Source: an uncultured Clostridia bacterium
Lineage (GTDB): Bacteria; Bacillota; Clostridia; TANB77; CAG-508
DNA: 43,971 bases
Direction of reading: 5' to 3'
Assembly (NCBI GenBank): GCA_947628735.1
Contig: CANRAY010000011.1
Location: 1 to 43,971 of the forward strand
Both the position numbers and the translations under genes were made by a program. The notes under the pieces were generated by a model. That model was not told the DNA's origin and made no database searches. It was given only the letters and a program-made list of their open reading frames with translations. Each line of letters starts with the position of its first letter. Positions within the stretch are counted from its first letter, which is position 1. Shown in pieces: positions 16,143 through 24,689 of this stretch.

Positions 16143-16658
16143 TTATATTTCCTCATCCCAGTGATACACTGTTTTGATAATTGCTATATTTTTTCTTTCT
16201 ATAGTTATAAGTTGTTCATTTTCCAATTCCAAAGTAATTTCTTTTTCATCAAAACCTTTTAATATTCCAATTAACTCTTTAGATTTCTTTTCCTTCTTAT
16301 TCTTTTTATTATCTTCTTGCTGATCTAAAACAACTGGTTTAAATAATTTTACCTCCACTTCACTTCCAATGTGATTTTGTAAATGAACATCTTTACGTAA
16401 AACTTTTTCCAATCCTGTTGAAGAAACCTCTAAAAAGTATTGTTCTTTTATATAATCTGCCGTATCTAAAATATCATTAATACCATTATTAACTATCTCA
16501 CAATCATCTAAATCAATAGATCCTTCTTCTTTTTCTATAAAAACACGCAAATAATAATTAGATGATTCTTTTACATACTGCACATCATATAATTTATATC
16601 CTAATTGTTCAATAATAGGCTTAATAAGAGTTTCTACTCTTTCTTCTATATTTGCCAT
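16143..16658 (-). CDS. rimP: Ribosome maturation factor RimP
   Basis: The 171-residue protein has the RimP pattern: IKPIIEQLGYKLYDVQYVKE, LRVFIEKEEGSIDLDDCE, YFLEVSSTGLEKVLRK (the SSPGLxR-like motif) and the Sm-like C-terminal domain with VVLDQ and ITLELENEQLITI. RimP assists 30S assembly. It opens the operon rimP-nusA-rnpM-L7Ae-infB-rbfA-nrnA-truB. There is no good ribosome binding site near the ATG at 16658. An AAGGAG lies about 45 nt upstream, and the leader carries a strong hairpin. Confidence 0.95.
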   Translation of the reverse strand: MANIEERVETLIKPIIEQLGYKLYDVQYVKESSNYYLRVFIEKEEGSIDLDDCEIVNNGINDILDTADYIKEQYFLEVSSTGLEKVLRKDVHLQNHIGSEVEVKLFKPVVLDQQEDNKKNKKEKKSKELIGILKGFDEKEITLELENEQLITIERKNIAIIKTVYHWDEEI

Positions 16659-16726
16659 AGAATCTTTGTATGCTATACTTTAAAAAATATATCATACACT
16701 CCTTTTTTTTTTTCTCTATTACAGAT

Positions 16727-16755
16727 AGAAGAGTGGAATTGGTTTCCACTCTTCT
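16727..16755 (-). promoter_or_regulatory. Strong hairpin in the rimP leader
   Basis: A 12-bp perfect inverted repeat (AGAAGAGTGGAA at 16727-16738 with TTCCACTCTTCT at 16744-16755) lies about 17 nt after the predicted start of the rimP transcript. It is not followed by a T-run on either strand, so it is not a standard terminator. A run of 11 As and AAGGAG follow it on the minus strand. A role in RNA stability or regulation of the ribosome-maturation operon is inferred. Confidence 0.6.
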
Positions 16756-16778
16756 AATTCAACTATTATGCAGTTACT

Positions 16779-16807
16779 ATTATACTGCAATATTTTACCA
16801 ATTGCAA
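16779..16807 (-). promoter_or_regulatory. Promoter of the rimP-nusA-infB operon
   Basis: TTGCAA (16802-16807), 17-bp spacer, TATAAT (16779-16784) on the minus strand. It is back to back with the mutS2 promoter. Confidence 0.82.
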
Positions 16808-16851
16808 GTATTTTTTGAGATTTTCATACTATACTCAATTCAACTTCTCCA

Positions 16852-16880
16852 TTGCTACATCTTGCATTATATGATATAAT
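16852..16880 (+). promoter_or_regulatory. Promoter of mutS2
   Basis: TTGCTA (16852-16857), 17-bp spacer, TATAAT (16875-16880), 29 bp before the mutS2 ATG. Confidence 0.78.
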
Positions 16881-16909
16881 CATTGCCATACAAGTTTTTT
16901 GGAGGAATT

Positions 16910-19219
16910 ATGAAAACAAAATATCTTAATACATTAGAATATTATCAAATTATCAATCAATTGCAAAATTATGCTAAAACATATATTGGAAAAGAAAAAG
17001 TACAAAAATTAAACCCTATTTTTAATACTAGTGAAGTTCAATATCTTTTAAATCAAACAACAGAAGCAATTAGTTTAATTTATAGAAAATCCAATATTCC
17101 TTTGGCTGAAATTCCTGACATTACTTTATGGATCAAGCAATTAGAAAGCTATTCAATTTTATCAACAAAAGCATTATTGGAAATTGCTACTCTATTAAAA
17201 ATTTCTAGAGAATTAAAGGAATATTTTTCATCAGATGAAAACTTCGACACTTCTGTCTTTCCTTTATTAACTGATTATTTCACCACTTTATACACAAATA
17301 AAGGGATAGAAGAAAAAATATTAAACATCATTATTGATGAAAATACTATAGCAGATAATGCTTCTCCTAAACTTTCTGCCTTAAGAAAACAAAATCAAAA
17401 ATTGGAACAATCTATTCGTGATAAACTATCTTCTTTTTTACATTCTGCAACTTATTCAAAATATATGATGGAACCAATTATCACAATTCGTAATAATCGT
17501 TACGTAATACCTGTAAAAGAAGAATATAAAGGTAATATCAAAGGATTTATTCATGATGTTTCAAGTAGTGGTTCTACAGTATTTATTGAGCCAATTAATA
17601 TTTTTGAATTAAATAATGAAATATCTAATATAAAAGTAGAAGAAAATAAAGAAATTGAAAGGATTTTACAAGAATTATCATCCAACCTTTATGAATATCA
17701 TGAAAATTTAACTTCTAATATCAATATTATAGGAGAATTAGATCTTATTTTCGCAAAGGCAAATTATTCTCTTAATATTGACGGAATAATGCCTAATATA
17801 GCAGATACAAAATATATTCAATTATTACAAGCAAGACATCCATTAATTTCAAAAGATTCTGTTGTTCCAATAGATATATCTGTTGGAAAAGAATATAATT
17901 CTCTAGTCATAACAGGTCCAAATACTGGTGGAAAAACAGTTACATTAAAAACAGTGGGATTACTATTATTAATGGCTTATTCTGGAATTTATATTCCTTG
18001 TAAAGAAAATAGTACAATTCATGTTTTTGAGCATATATTTGCCGATATTGGAGATGAACAAAGTATTCAAGAATCACTTAGTACATTTTCTTCGCACATG
18101 TCAAATATTGTTGAAATCACACAAGATGTAACTGAAAATAGTTTAATATTATTAGATGAATTAGGATCTGGAACAGATCCAATTGAAGGTGCTAACTTAG
18201 CAATTAGCATTTTAGAATATTTTCACAAATTAAACACTATTACAATTTGTACTACTCATTATCCTGAATTAAAAAATTATTGCTTACTAACAGATGGATT
18301 TGAAAATGCAAGTAGTGAATTTGACATTGAAAATTTACAACCAACATATAAATTGCTTATTGGAATTCCTGGTAAAAGTAATGCCTTTGCTATTAGTAAA
18401 AAATTAGGTTTAAAATCAGAAATATTAGAACGTGCTAATTCTTTAATGAAAGATGAAGACATTAGTATTGAAGAATTAATGAAAAGCATTTATGACGATA
18501 AAATTACTATTGAAAGAGAAAAAGAAAATATTGAAAAAAATTCGCATCAAATTGAGCAATTACGAAAATCCTTAGAACAAGAAAATACTGATGTTAAAAA
18601 GCGTGAACAAGAACTTATAGAAAAAGCCAAATTAGAAGCACGTGATATTGTTCTATCTGCAAAAGAAGAAGTAAATGAAATAATTCGCGAAATCAATAAA
18701 CTTGAAAAGGAATATCAAAATTATGCAGATTATGTAGATGAAAATGGTTTGAAAAAAGCAAATCAATTACGTAATAAATTAAATAATAGATTACAAGATA
18801 TTGATAATACTGGAAACAGCGATAATTCTTTAAACTTAGAGATTTTAAAAAGCTTAAATTCTAAACAGCAAATGAAAAAAAATCAACTATCAAATAAATC
18901 ATCACAAACCAACAATAACTTAAAGAACCATTCAAGTGTTAATTTTATAAAAAATAATCAATATAAAGCCCAAAATATTTCTTCTGAAATTAATGTAATT
19001 GGTATGAATGTAGATGAAGCAACATTTTTAATAGATAAATACTTAGATGATTGCGCTATTAGTAAACTTTCTCCTGTTCGTATTGTTCATGGCAAAGGAA
19101 CAGGAAAATTAAGACAAGGAATCCATCTTTATCTAAAGAGAAATCCTCATGTAAAAACATTTAGGCTTGGTACATTTGGTGAAGGCGAAATGGGTGTTAC
19201 AATTGTTGAATTAAAATAA
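16910..19219 (+). CDS. mutS2: MutS2 endonuclease/ATPase with Smr domain
   Basis: MutS2 lacks the mismatch-recognition domain of MutS and acts in suppression of homologous recombination and, in Firmicutes, in rescue of collided ribosomes. The start is the ATG at 16910 behind TGGAGG; the upstream in-frame ATG at 16883 has no binding site. The protein (769 residues) shows the core domain (MEPIITIRNNRYVIPVK), Walker A GPNTGGKT, the DIGDEQSIQESLSTF motif, Walker B LILLDELGSGTDP, a long coiled coil (about residues 500-640), an Asn/Ser/Lys-rich linker and a C-terminal Smr domain (IVHGKGTGKLRQGI). It is alone on the plus strand, divergent from rimP. Confidence 0.96.
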   Translation: MKTKYLNTLEYYQIINQLQNYAKTYIGKEKVQKLNPIFNTSEVQYLLNQTTEAISLIYRKSNIPLAEIPDITLWIKQLESYSILSTKALLEIATLLKISRELKEYFSSDENFDTSVFPLLTDYFTTLYTNKGIEEKILNIIIDENTIADNASPKLSALRKQNQKLEQSIRDKLSSFLHSATYSKYMMEPIITIRNNRYVIPVKEEYKGNIKGFIHDVSSSGSTVFIEPINIFELNNEISNIKVEENKEIERILQELSSNLYEYHENLTSNINIIGELDLIFAKANYSLNIDGIMPNIADTKYIQLLQARHPLISKDSVVPIDISVGKEYNSLVITGPNTGGKTVTLKTVGLLLLMAYSGIYIPCKENSTIHVFEHIFADIGDEQSIQESLSTFSSHMSNIVEITQDVTENSLILLDELGSGTDPIEGANLAISILEYFHKLNTITICTTHYPELKNYCLLTDGFENASSEFDIENLQPTYKLLIGIPGKSNAFAISKKLGLKSEILERANSLMKDEDISIEELMKSIYDDKITIEREKENIEKNSHQIEQLRKSLEQENTDVKKREQELIEKAKLEARDIVLSAKEEVNEIIREINKLEKEYQNYADYVDENGLKKANQLRNKLNNRLQDIDNTGNSDNSLNLEILKSLNSKQQMKKNQLSNKSSQTNNNLKNHSSVNFIKNNQYKAQNISSEINVIGMNVDEATFLIDKYLDDCAISKLSPVRIVHGKGTGKLRQGIHLYLKRNPHVKTFRLGTFGEGEMGVTIVELK

Positions 19220-19220
19220 A

Positions 19221-19268
19221 AAATAAACCAAAATTGTTGACTAATTTTAACAATTTTGGTTTTATTTA
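19221..19268. terminator. Bidirectional terminator between mutS2 and the cyclophilin gene
   Basis: AAACCAAAATTGTT (19225-19238) pairs with AACAATTTTGGTTT (19249-19262) and T-rich DNA follows on both strands. It separates two convergent transcripts. Confidence 0.87.
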
Positions 19269-19289
19269 TTTGTATTTTATTATTGCTTA

Positions 19290-20108
19290 TTAGTATGATA
19301 AAGATGATGATAAGTATTGATTATAAAATTCTTGAATATCAAATGGTTCAACTGTTTCTGGAATTCCATAATCGATACCAAAAGTATCTACAGTAATACT
19401 TTCAATTACAACATCTTTTTTAGGCTTATCTGATGGAATAGTTTCATCATTTTCATCCGTTGGAGCCTTTTCATCTTCTTTTAATTCTGACTCTCTATAA
19501 ATAACTTCTACATTTGAAATCTTTTCAATAACATCATATCCTTCTATTACCTTACCAAAAGCAGCATAATATCCATTTAAAAAGTCGTTATCTGCTGTTG
19601 TAATAAAGAATTGAGATCCAGCTGAATTATATCCACCTTCTGCTACAGTAGAACCTAAACTTGTTCCATAATCTGTTCTTGCCATAGATATAACTCCTTT
19701 TTCATGTAACAATGTATTGTTAAAATCATTAATAATAAATTCACCTTTTATATTATATTCTTTATCTTCCTCCACATCATCCATAATATCACTTAACATT
19801 GGAGAATCTGAACCTGTTCCATCTTTTGAACCACCTTGAATCATAAAATCTGGAATAGTTCTGTGAAATGTTAAATTGTTATAAAATCCTCTATTAGCTA
19901 AACGAATAAAGTTAGTTACTGTATTTGGTGCTATATTTGGATATAACTCTATCTTTACAGTACCATAATCTTTAATAACCATTGTAGCAACTGGATTAGG
20001 TACATTTAAAGTTGCTTTTTTTACAATTCCATAGGTTACAAAACCTATACCTACTAATGTAGCAATAATTGCTATACTTAATATAACTGTTATAATTGTT
20101 TTCTTCAT
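19290..20108 (-). CDS. Membrane-anchored cyclophilin-type peptidyl-prolyl isomerase
   Basis: The 272-residue protein has an N-terminal membrane helix (about residues 4-28) and then a cyclophilin domain: IELYPNIAPNTVTNFIRLA, FHRTIPDFMIQGG, then SAGSQFFITTADNDFLNGYYAAFGKVIEGYDVIEKI. These cover the FHR...MIQGG and QFFI motifs of the active site. It would help folding of secreted proteins at the outer face of the membrane. An acidic, disordered insert (ESELKEDEKAPTDENDE) comes late in the domain. There is no lipobox Cys in the signal, so it looks like a signal anchor. It follows radA and disA, 25 bp after disA. Confidence 0.93.
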   Translation of the reverse strand: MKKTIITVILSIAIIATLVGIGFVTYGIVKKATLNVPNPVATMVIKDYGTVKIELYPNIAPNTVTNFIRLANRGFYNNLTFHRTIPDFMIQGGSKDGTGSDSPMLSDIMDDVEEDKEYNIKGEFIINDFNNTLLHEKGVISMARTDYGTSLGSTVAEGGYNSAGSQFFITTADNDFLNGYYAAFGKVIEGYDVIEKISNVEVIYRESELKEDEKAPTDENDETIPSDKPKKDVVIESITVDTFGIDYGIPETVEPFDIQEFYNQYLSSSLSY

Positions 20109-20133
20109 TTTTTAATTCCTTCTTTCTTCATGT

Positions 20134-21210
20134 TTATAACATTAAATTATCAAATACAAATTGTTCTTGCATTCTTTTTAATGATTGTTTAATTGTTCTT
20201 GCTCTTACTTCACCAATTCCATCTACATCATCTAATTGTGGAATATCCGCAATTAATATATGTTGAAAAGATTTAAATGATTTTACTAAATTATCTACAA
20301 TGTTATTTGGCATTCTTGGAATTTTACTAAGAACTCTATAACCTCTTGTATAAACTCCTACTTCATCATAGTTATCAAAAGCCTCATAACCTAACAAATT
20401 AGCTATTCTATCAGATTTTCTTAACTCATCTGGTGCCAATTTCTTTATATCTTCCAATATTTTTTCTGGAGAACGTTTTCTACCAGGTGCTATATAGTCT
20501 TTAATAATCAATAGTTCTTCTTTTTCAAGATCACCTACTAATTCATTTAATTGCATTTCAAGAAGTCTTCCCTCTTCTCCTAATTCATTAATAGCACGAT
20601 TGACTTCATCTACAACTTTTATAACCATTTCTGCTCTTTGAATAGCAATTAGTACATTTTCTAGAGTAACAATATCATTAAATTCATATTCATTTAAAAT
20701 ATTTAACTTACTATCAAAAACCTTCTTATATTTTTCAACAGTTTGTAATGCTTGATTTGCTTTTGAAACAACTGCATCAGATTCTTTCAAAACATATCTT
20801 TCACTACCTCTAAAAATAGTAATCATTCCTCTTCTTTGAGAAATACTAATGACCAATGCTCCTGTCTGCTTTGCTGTACGCTCTGCAGTCCTATGTCTTG
20901 TTCCTGTTTCTGTTGTAGGAATTTCAGAAGAAGGAATCAATTGAGTATTTGCATAAAGAATTTTTTTCAAATCAGAACTTAAAATAATTGCTCCATCCAT
21001 CTTAGCCAATTCATATAATCGCGAAGATGTATAATCTACATTAAGCCAAAATCCGCCATCAACTAAATCTAATACTTCTTTTGTATCTCCAATTGCAATT
21101 AATGCTCCTGTTTTTGCCTTCAAAATATTTTCTAGTCCATTTCGAATAGGGGTACCTGGTGCAATTAATTTCAATGCTTCTGTGATAGAATCATCTTTAT
21201 TGACTGCCAA
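20134..21210 (-). CDS. disA: Diadenylate cyclase DisA (DNA-integrity scanning)
   Basis: DisA makes c-di-AMP from two ATP and slows when bound to branched DNA. The N-terminal DAC domain has the active-site DGA (72-74) and RHR (105-107) motifs, with GTRHRTAERTAKQ intact, so it should be active. A helical linker follows, and the C-terminus has a helix-hairpin-helix DNA-binding region (IPQLDDVDGIGEVRARTIK). The 358 residues match the family. It is 13 bp downstream of radA, the classic radA-disA pair. Confidence 0.97.
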   Translation of the reverse strand: MAVNKDDSITEALKLIAPGTPIRNGLENILKAKTGALIAIGDTKEVLDLVDGGFWLNVDYTSSRLYELAKMDGAIILSSDLKKILYANTQLIPSSEIPTTETGTRHRTAERTAKQTGALVISISQRRGMITIFRGSERYVLKESDAVVSKANQALQTVEKYKKVFDSKLNILNEYEFNDIVTLENVLIAIQRAEMVIKVVDEVNRAINELGEEGRLLEMQLNELVGDLEKEELLIIKDYIAPGRKRSPEKILEDIKKLAPDELRKSDRIANLLGYEAFDNYDEVGVYTRGYRVLSKIPRMPNNIVDNLVKSFKSFQHILIADIPQLDDVDGIGEVRARTIKQSLKRMQEQFVFDNLML

Positions 21211-21223
21211 TTTTTCTCACTCC

Positions 21224-22588
21224 TTATCTAATTCCCAGCGCTTTGATCGCTTCATTAATATTTCTAACGCCTATTATATCTAATTTATAATTATCTTTCA
21301 ATAGTTTTTTATTACTTTCTGGTATAATACACTTTTTAAATCCTAATTTTTCCGCTTCTTTAATTCTTTTTTCAATCATATTAACAGCTCTAACTTCACC
21401 TGTTAAACCAACCTCACCAATTGCCACCACATCTTTTGGAATACTAACATTTTTATAGCTAGAACTACAAGCAAGAATAACTCCTAAATCAACAGCAGGT
21501 TCTACAATACGAATACCACTAACAACATTTAAATAAACATCCTGCCCACCTAAAGCCAAACCAGCCTTTTTCTCTAATACAGCTATTAACACAGCTAAAC
21601 GATTATAATCAAAACCATTTGCTGTTCTTTTTGGTATACCAAATACACTAGTTGAAGTAAGTGCCTGTAATTCAATTAGTAACGGTCTGGTTCCTTCCAT
21701 ACTTGCAACAACAACAGCACCTGCTGGATTATCTTCTCTTTCTGAAATCAATATTGAGGAAGGATTTGTAATTTCTACCATACCCTCATTTTTCATTTCA
21801 AACATTCCAAGTTCATTTGTAGAACCAAAACGATTTTTAACACTACGTAAGATTCTATATGAAAAATAACGTTCACCCTCTATATATAAAACCGTATCTA
21901 CCATATGTTCTAACACTCTTGGACCTGCAATATTTCCGTCCTTGGTAACATGTCCAATAATAATTGTTGTAATTCCATTATCTTTGCAGATACGCATAAT
22001 TCTCGCTGTAATCTCTCTTACCTGACTGACTGTTCCAGCTGCTGAAGTAATTTCTTCAGAATACATTGTTTGAATTGAATCAATAATAACTAACTTAGGA
22101 TTTGTCGCCAAAATTGCTTCTTGAATAGCATCAATGTCAGTTTCACCCAAAAACATAATATCATCATTATTAATACCTAAACGATCAGCCCTAATTTTTA
22201 CTTGCTCAGCAGATTCCTCTCCAGAAACATATAAAACCTTTCCTTCTCCTTGAATCTTGTCGCAAAGTTGAAGAATTAATGTAGACTTACCAATACCAGG
22301 CTCACCACCAACTAATACAAGAGATCCTTTTACAAGTCCACCACCTAAAACTCTATCAAGCTCTCCTATTCCAGTGCTTGTACGAGAAGCGCTAATACCT
22401 TCAACATCTTTTAGTTTTCTAGGAATCACACTTTTCTGTTTTCCGCTTGGGTTATTTACAGTCGCAGTATTACTAACCTTTTCCTCATAAAAAGTATTCC
22501 ATTCATTACATGCTGGACATTTTCCAAGCCATTTAGCTGACTCATATCCACAACTTCCACACACAAAAACAGTCTTCGCCTTCGCCAT
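21224..22588 (-). CDS. radA: DNA repair protein RadA (Sms)
   Basis: RadA is a RecA-like, DnaB-type helicase that promotes branch migration in recombination. The zinc finger (C10, C13, C24, C27 in VCGSCG and GKCPAC), Walker A GGEPGIGKST (about 94-103), the RadA motif KNRFGSTNE and the C-terminal Lon-like domain (ending VIGEVGLTGEVRAVN...) are all present. The 454 residues are normal. Start ATG behind AGGAGGG. It heads the radA-disA-cyclophilin operon, which follows a terminator. Confidence 0.97.
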   Translation of the reverse strand: MAKAKTVFVCGSCGYESAKWLGKCPACNEWNTFYEEKVSNTATVNNPSGKQKSVIPRKLKDVEGISASRTSTGIGELDRVLGGGLVKGSLVLVGGEPGIGKSTLILQLCDKIQGEGKVLYVSGEESAEQVKIRADRLGINNDDIMFLGETDIDAIQEAILATNPKLVIIDSIQTMYSEEITSAAGTVSQVREITARIMRICKDNGITTIIIGHVTKDGNIAGPRVLEHMVDTVLYIEGERYFSYRILRSVKNRFGSTNELGMFEMKNEGMVEITNPSSILISEREDNPAGAVVVASMEGTRPLLIELQALTSTSVFGIPKRTANGFDYNRLAVLIAVLEKKAGLALGGQDVYLNVVSGIRIVEPAVDLGVILACSSSYKNVSIPKDVVAIGEVGLTGEVRAVNMIEKRIKEAEKLGFKKCIIPESNKKLLKDNYKLDIIGVRNINEAIKALGIR

Positions 22589-22616
22589 TTTTCCCTCCTT
22601 TTATACTCTTGTCATG

Positions 22617-22655
22617 CAATAAAAATATAGCACATTTTAGCTAAACGTGCTATAT
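22617..22655 (-). terminator. Terminator of the ftsK-GH15 operon, upstream of radA
   Basis: ATATAGCAC (22625-22633) pairs with GTGCTATAT (22647-22655). On the minus strand the stem is followed by TTTTTATT. Confidence 0.82.
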
Positions 22656-22695
22656 TTTTTATAAATTTTTTTAATTATTTTAGTTTATCATCCAA

Positions 22696-22755
22696 GGTAT
22701 GTTCCTTTAGTGACAAAATGGGCACAAAAAGGAACGTCCCTAAAGTGACAAAACA
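22696..22755. repeat. REP-like palindromic element overlapping the GH15 stop codon
   Basis: GTTCCTTT (22701-22708) and AAAGGAAC (22728-22735) form an inverted repeat, and AGTGACAAAA occurs twice as a direct repeat (about 22709-22718 and 22744-22753) around GGAACGTCCC. This is the look of a short interspersed or REP-type repeat. The terminal Leu-Ser-Leu codons and the TAG stop of the GH15 gene lie within it. Only one copy is in the window, so the repeat nature is inferred from its internal symmetry. Confidence 0.55.
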
Positions 22756-24674
22756 AACATTGCGTGGGCCCAAGCAAGACCGTTTACCCAAGATGGTGAC
22801 ATCGTGCTATTATCTACTTGCTCTGATAAAAATCCATGTTCATTTGCACTATTTACAATAAAGTCTATACATTCTTTTGCTTTTTGCTTTTCTCTATTTG
22901 CTTGATAATACATTGCCATCCATAATGTTGCTATTGTCCAAGGATCTTTTCCTCCTCTGTAACTATCTCCTTCGAATCTTAAATATCCTCCCGTATATGT
23001 ACGAATTGTCATATTTATTTTCTCCACAGTATTTAATACCTTTTTCTCTTTTGCCCCAAATAATTTGAATGGTACTACTACTCCAAGTACACTAATATCT
23101 GTTTTTTTGTCTTTGCAATTTCTATATAAACATTTTGTTGTTTCATCATACATATTTTTTGATATATATTTTTTAATTTCTTCCTGATATTTTTCCATTT
23201 TTGTTTTTAGTTTATTCATTGCCTCTAATTTTAAACGATTATCCTGATACTCTGGATCTACTATTTCGTATATACTTGTCATTGCTGTAAAAGCTCCATA
23301 TATACTAGCTAAAGAATATAAATGTACACTTTCTTCCATTTCCCACAAGTCGTAACTAACCGGTAATTTATTTCTTCCTTCTGTATGATATGTCATTTCT
23401 ATTTCATTTTTTACAACATCACTTTTATCATGTATATCCATAATATTTTCAATATATAAACATAAAAATTTTGCTGCTGATTCACACATTTTTAAGGTAT
23501 CTTTTAAAAATTTAACATCTTTCACTTCTTGATAATGTTCATAAATTCCATAAATAACACTTGCTGTTTCATCAATTTGATATCCCCAACTAGGAGCTAA
23601 TTTTCCATCTGTATAAAATCTCTGTTCCCACATTCCATTCCTATTTTGCGTGTTTTTACAAAATACTTTATAAAATTTTTCAGTATCTTTATACATTTTT
23701 AATTTATCTAATGCTTTTGTAACAAACACTGCATCACGTGGCCAACAATAAGCATATCTACCGCTTTGCTCTTTTTCTTCATCAACTTCTACCGCAGCAG
23801 ATATTCCTCCTGTATTGTTATTAATTAATAGTGGAAATAGTAAAATACTTCTTTTATAAATTTTATTATATTTTTTATTATATTCTGACGTTTCTTCTTT
23901 CAAAGTAATATTAACATGATCTTTCACATATTTTTTCCAATATTTCTCGACACTTGCTTGTTCCCTTGCTACATCCATTTTACGAATACTAGCAACCTGT
24001 GGCATAATACATTCAATATTATCATTTTCTGCATTTGTTACATATAGAAAAATATCTAATTCTTTCTTTTCTCCAGGTTTAATAAGCCCTACATCATAAC
24101 TAATACTTGAATCTGGACTCATTCCTATATAATCTTTATCTTGAATAACACCACTTTCTATATTCTCTTCCGTATCATTTAATTGATGACTTAAAACATT
24201 ACTCTTTGAAAAAATACTCATTGTGAACTGATGACTAAATTGAGTTAATACTCCTTGCTCTATTTTTGATCCTACCGAATTATTATAATCTGTCAACAAT
24301 TTTGAATGAATTAAAAAATTAACATTAAGATCAATCGTATTATTATTTTCGAATATATATCGTTTTACTAATACATTATTTTTTAAAGAAACAAAGTCTG
24401 TTTGTTTAATCTTCAATTCAAAATATGTATTCTCAATTTCTGTATGTAATACATTTGTATCTTCTGTATAATATTGTTTATATCTATTATTCTGATCTTG
24501 ATGCAAATAAATCATACAAGAATCATTAATTTTTACACCTGTATCGAAGTAGTCTATTAACTGCTTATAATCTGGCATATCAAACATCAGTCTTAATAAT
24601 TCACCATTTTTTGTATAACTAGCTGTTATATTTTTTCCACCTATAATAGCATCATTCATATATTTACTTTTCAT
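22740..24674 (-). CDS. Glycoside hydrolase family 15-type (glucoamylase-like) protein
   Basis: The 644-residue cytosolic protein (no signal peptide) has an N-terminal beta-sandwich-like region and a C-terminal (alpha/alpha)6-barrel region with GH15-type motifs: SGRYAYCWPRDAVFVTKAL, MWEQRFYTDGKLAPSWGYQIDETAS, YRGGKDPWTIATLWMA and SPSWVNGLAWAHA. These enzymes release glucose from alpha-glucans or related glycosides; the exact substrate cannot be read. The LSEQ motif (FLSEQVD) carries the likely second catalytic Glu. The stop codon falls in a REP-like element, so the extreme C-terminus may be replaced. Last gene of the ftsK operon, 15 bp after the beta-CASP nuclease. Confidence 0.85.
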   Translation of the reverse strand: MKSKYMNDAIIGGKNITASYTKNGELLRLMFDMPDYKQLIDYFDTGVKINDSCMIYLHQDQNNRYKQYYTEDTNVLHTEIENTYFELKIKQTDFVSLKNNVLVKRYIFENNNTIDLNVNFLIHSKLLTDYNNSVGSKIEQGVLTQFSHQFTMSIFSKSNVLSHQLNDTEENIESGVIQDKDYIGMSPDSSISYDVGLIKPGEKKELDIFLYVTNAENDNIECIMPQVASIRKMDVAREQASVEKYWKKYVKDHVNITLKEETSEYNKKYNKIYKRSILLFPLLINNNTGGISAAVEVDEEKEQSGRYAYCWPRDAVFVTKALDKLKMYKDTEKFYKVFCKNTQNRNGMWEQRFYTDGKLAPSWGYQIDETASVIYGIYEHYQEVKDVKFLKDTLKMCESAAKFLCLYIENIMDIHDKSDVVKNEIEMTYHTEGRNKLPVSYDLWEMEESVHLYSLASIYGAFTAMTSIYEIVDPEYQDNRLKLEAMNKLKTKMEKYQEEIKKYISKNMYDETTKCLYRNCKDKKTDISVLGVVVPFKLFGAKEKKVLNTVEKINMTIRTYTGGYLRFEGDSYRGGKDPWTIATLWMAMYYQANREKQKAKECIDFIVNSANEHGFLSEQVDNSTMSPSWVNGLAWAHAMFVLSL

Positions 24675-24689
24675 TCGTTTTCCTCCAAG

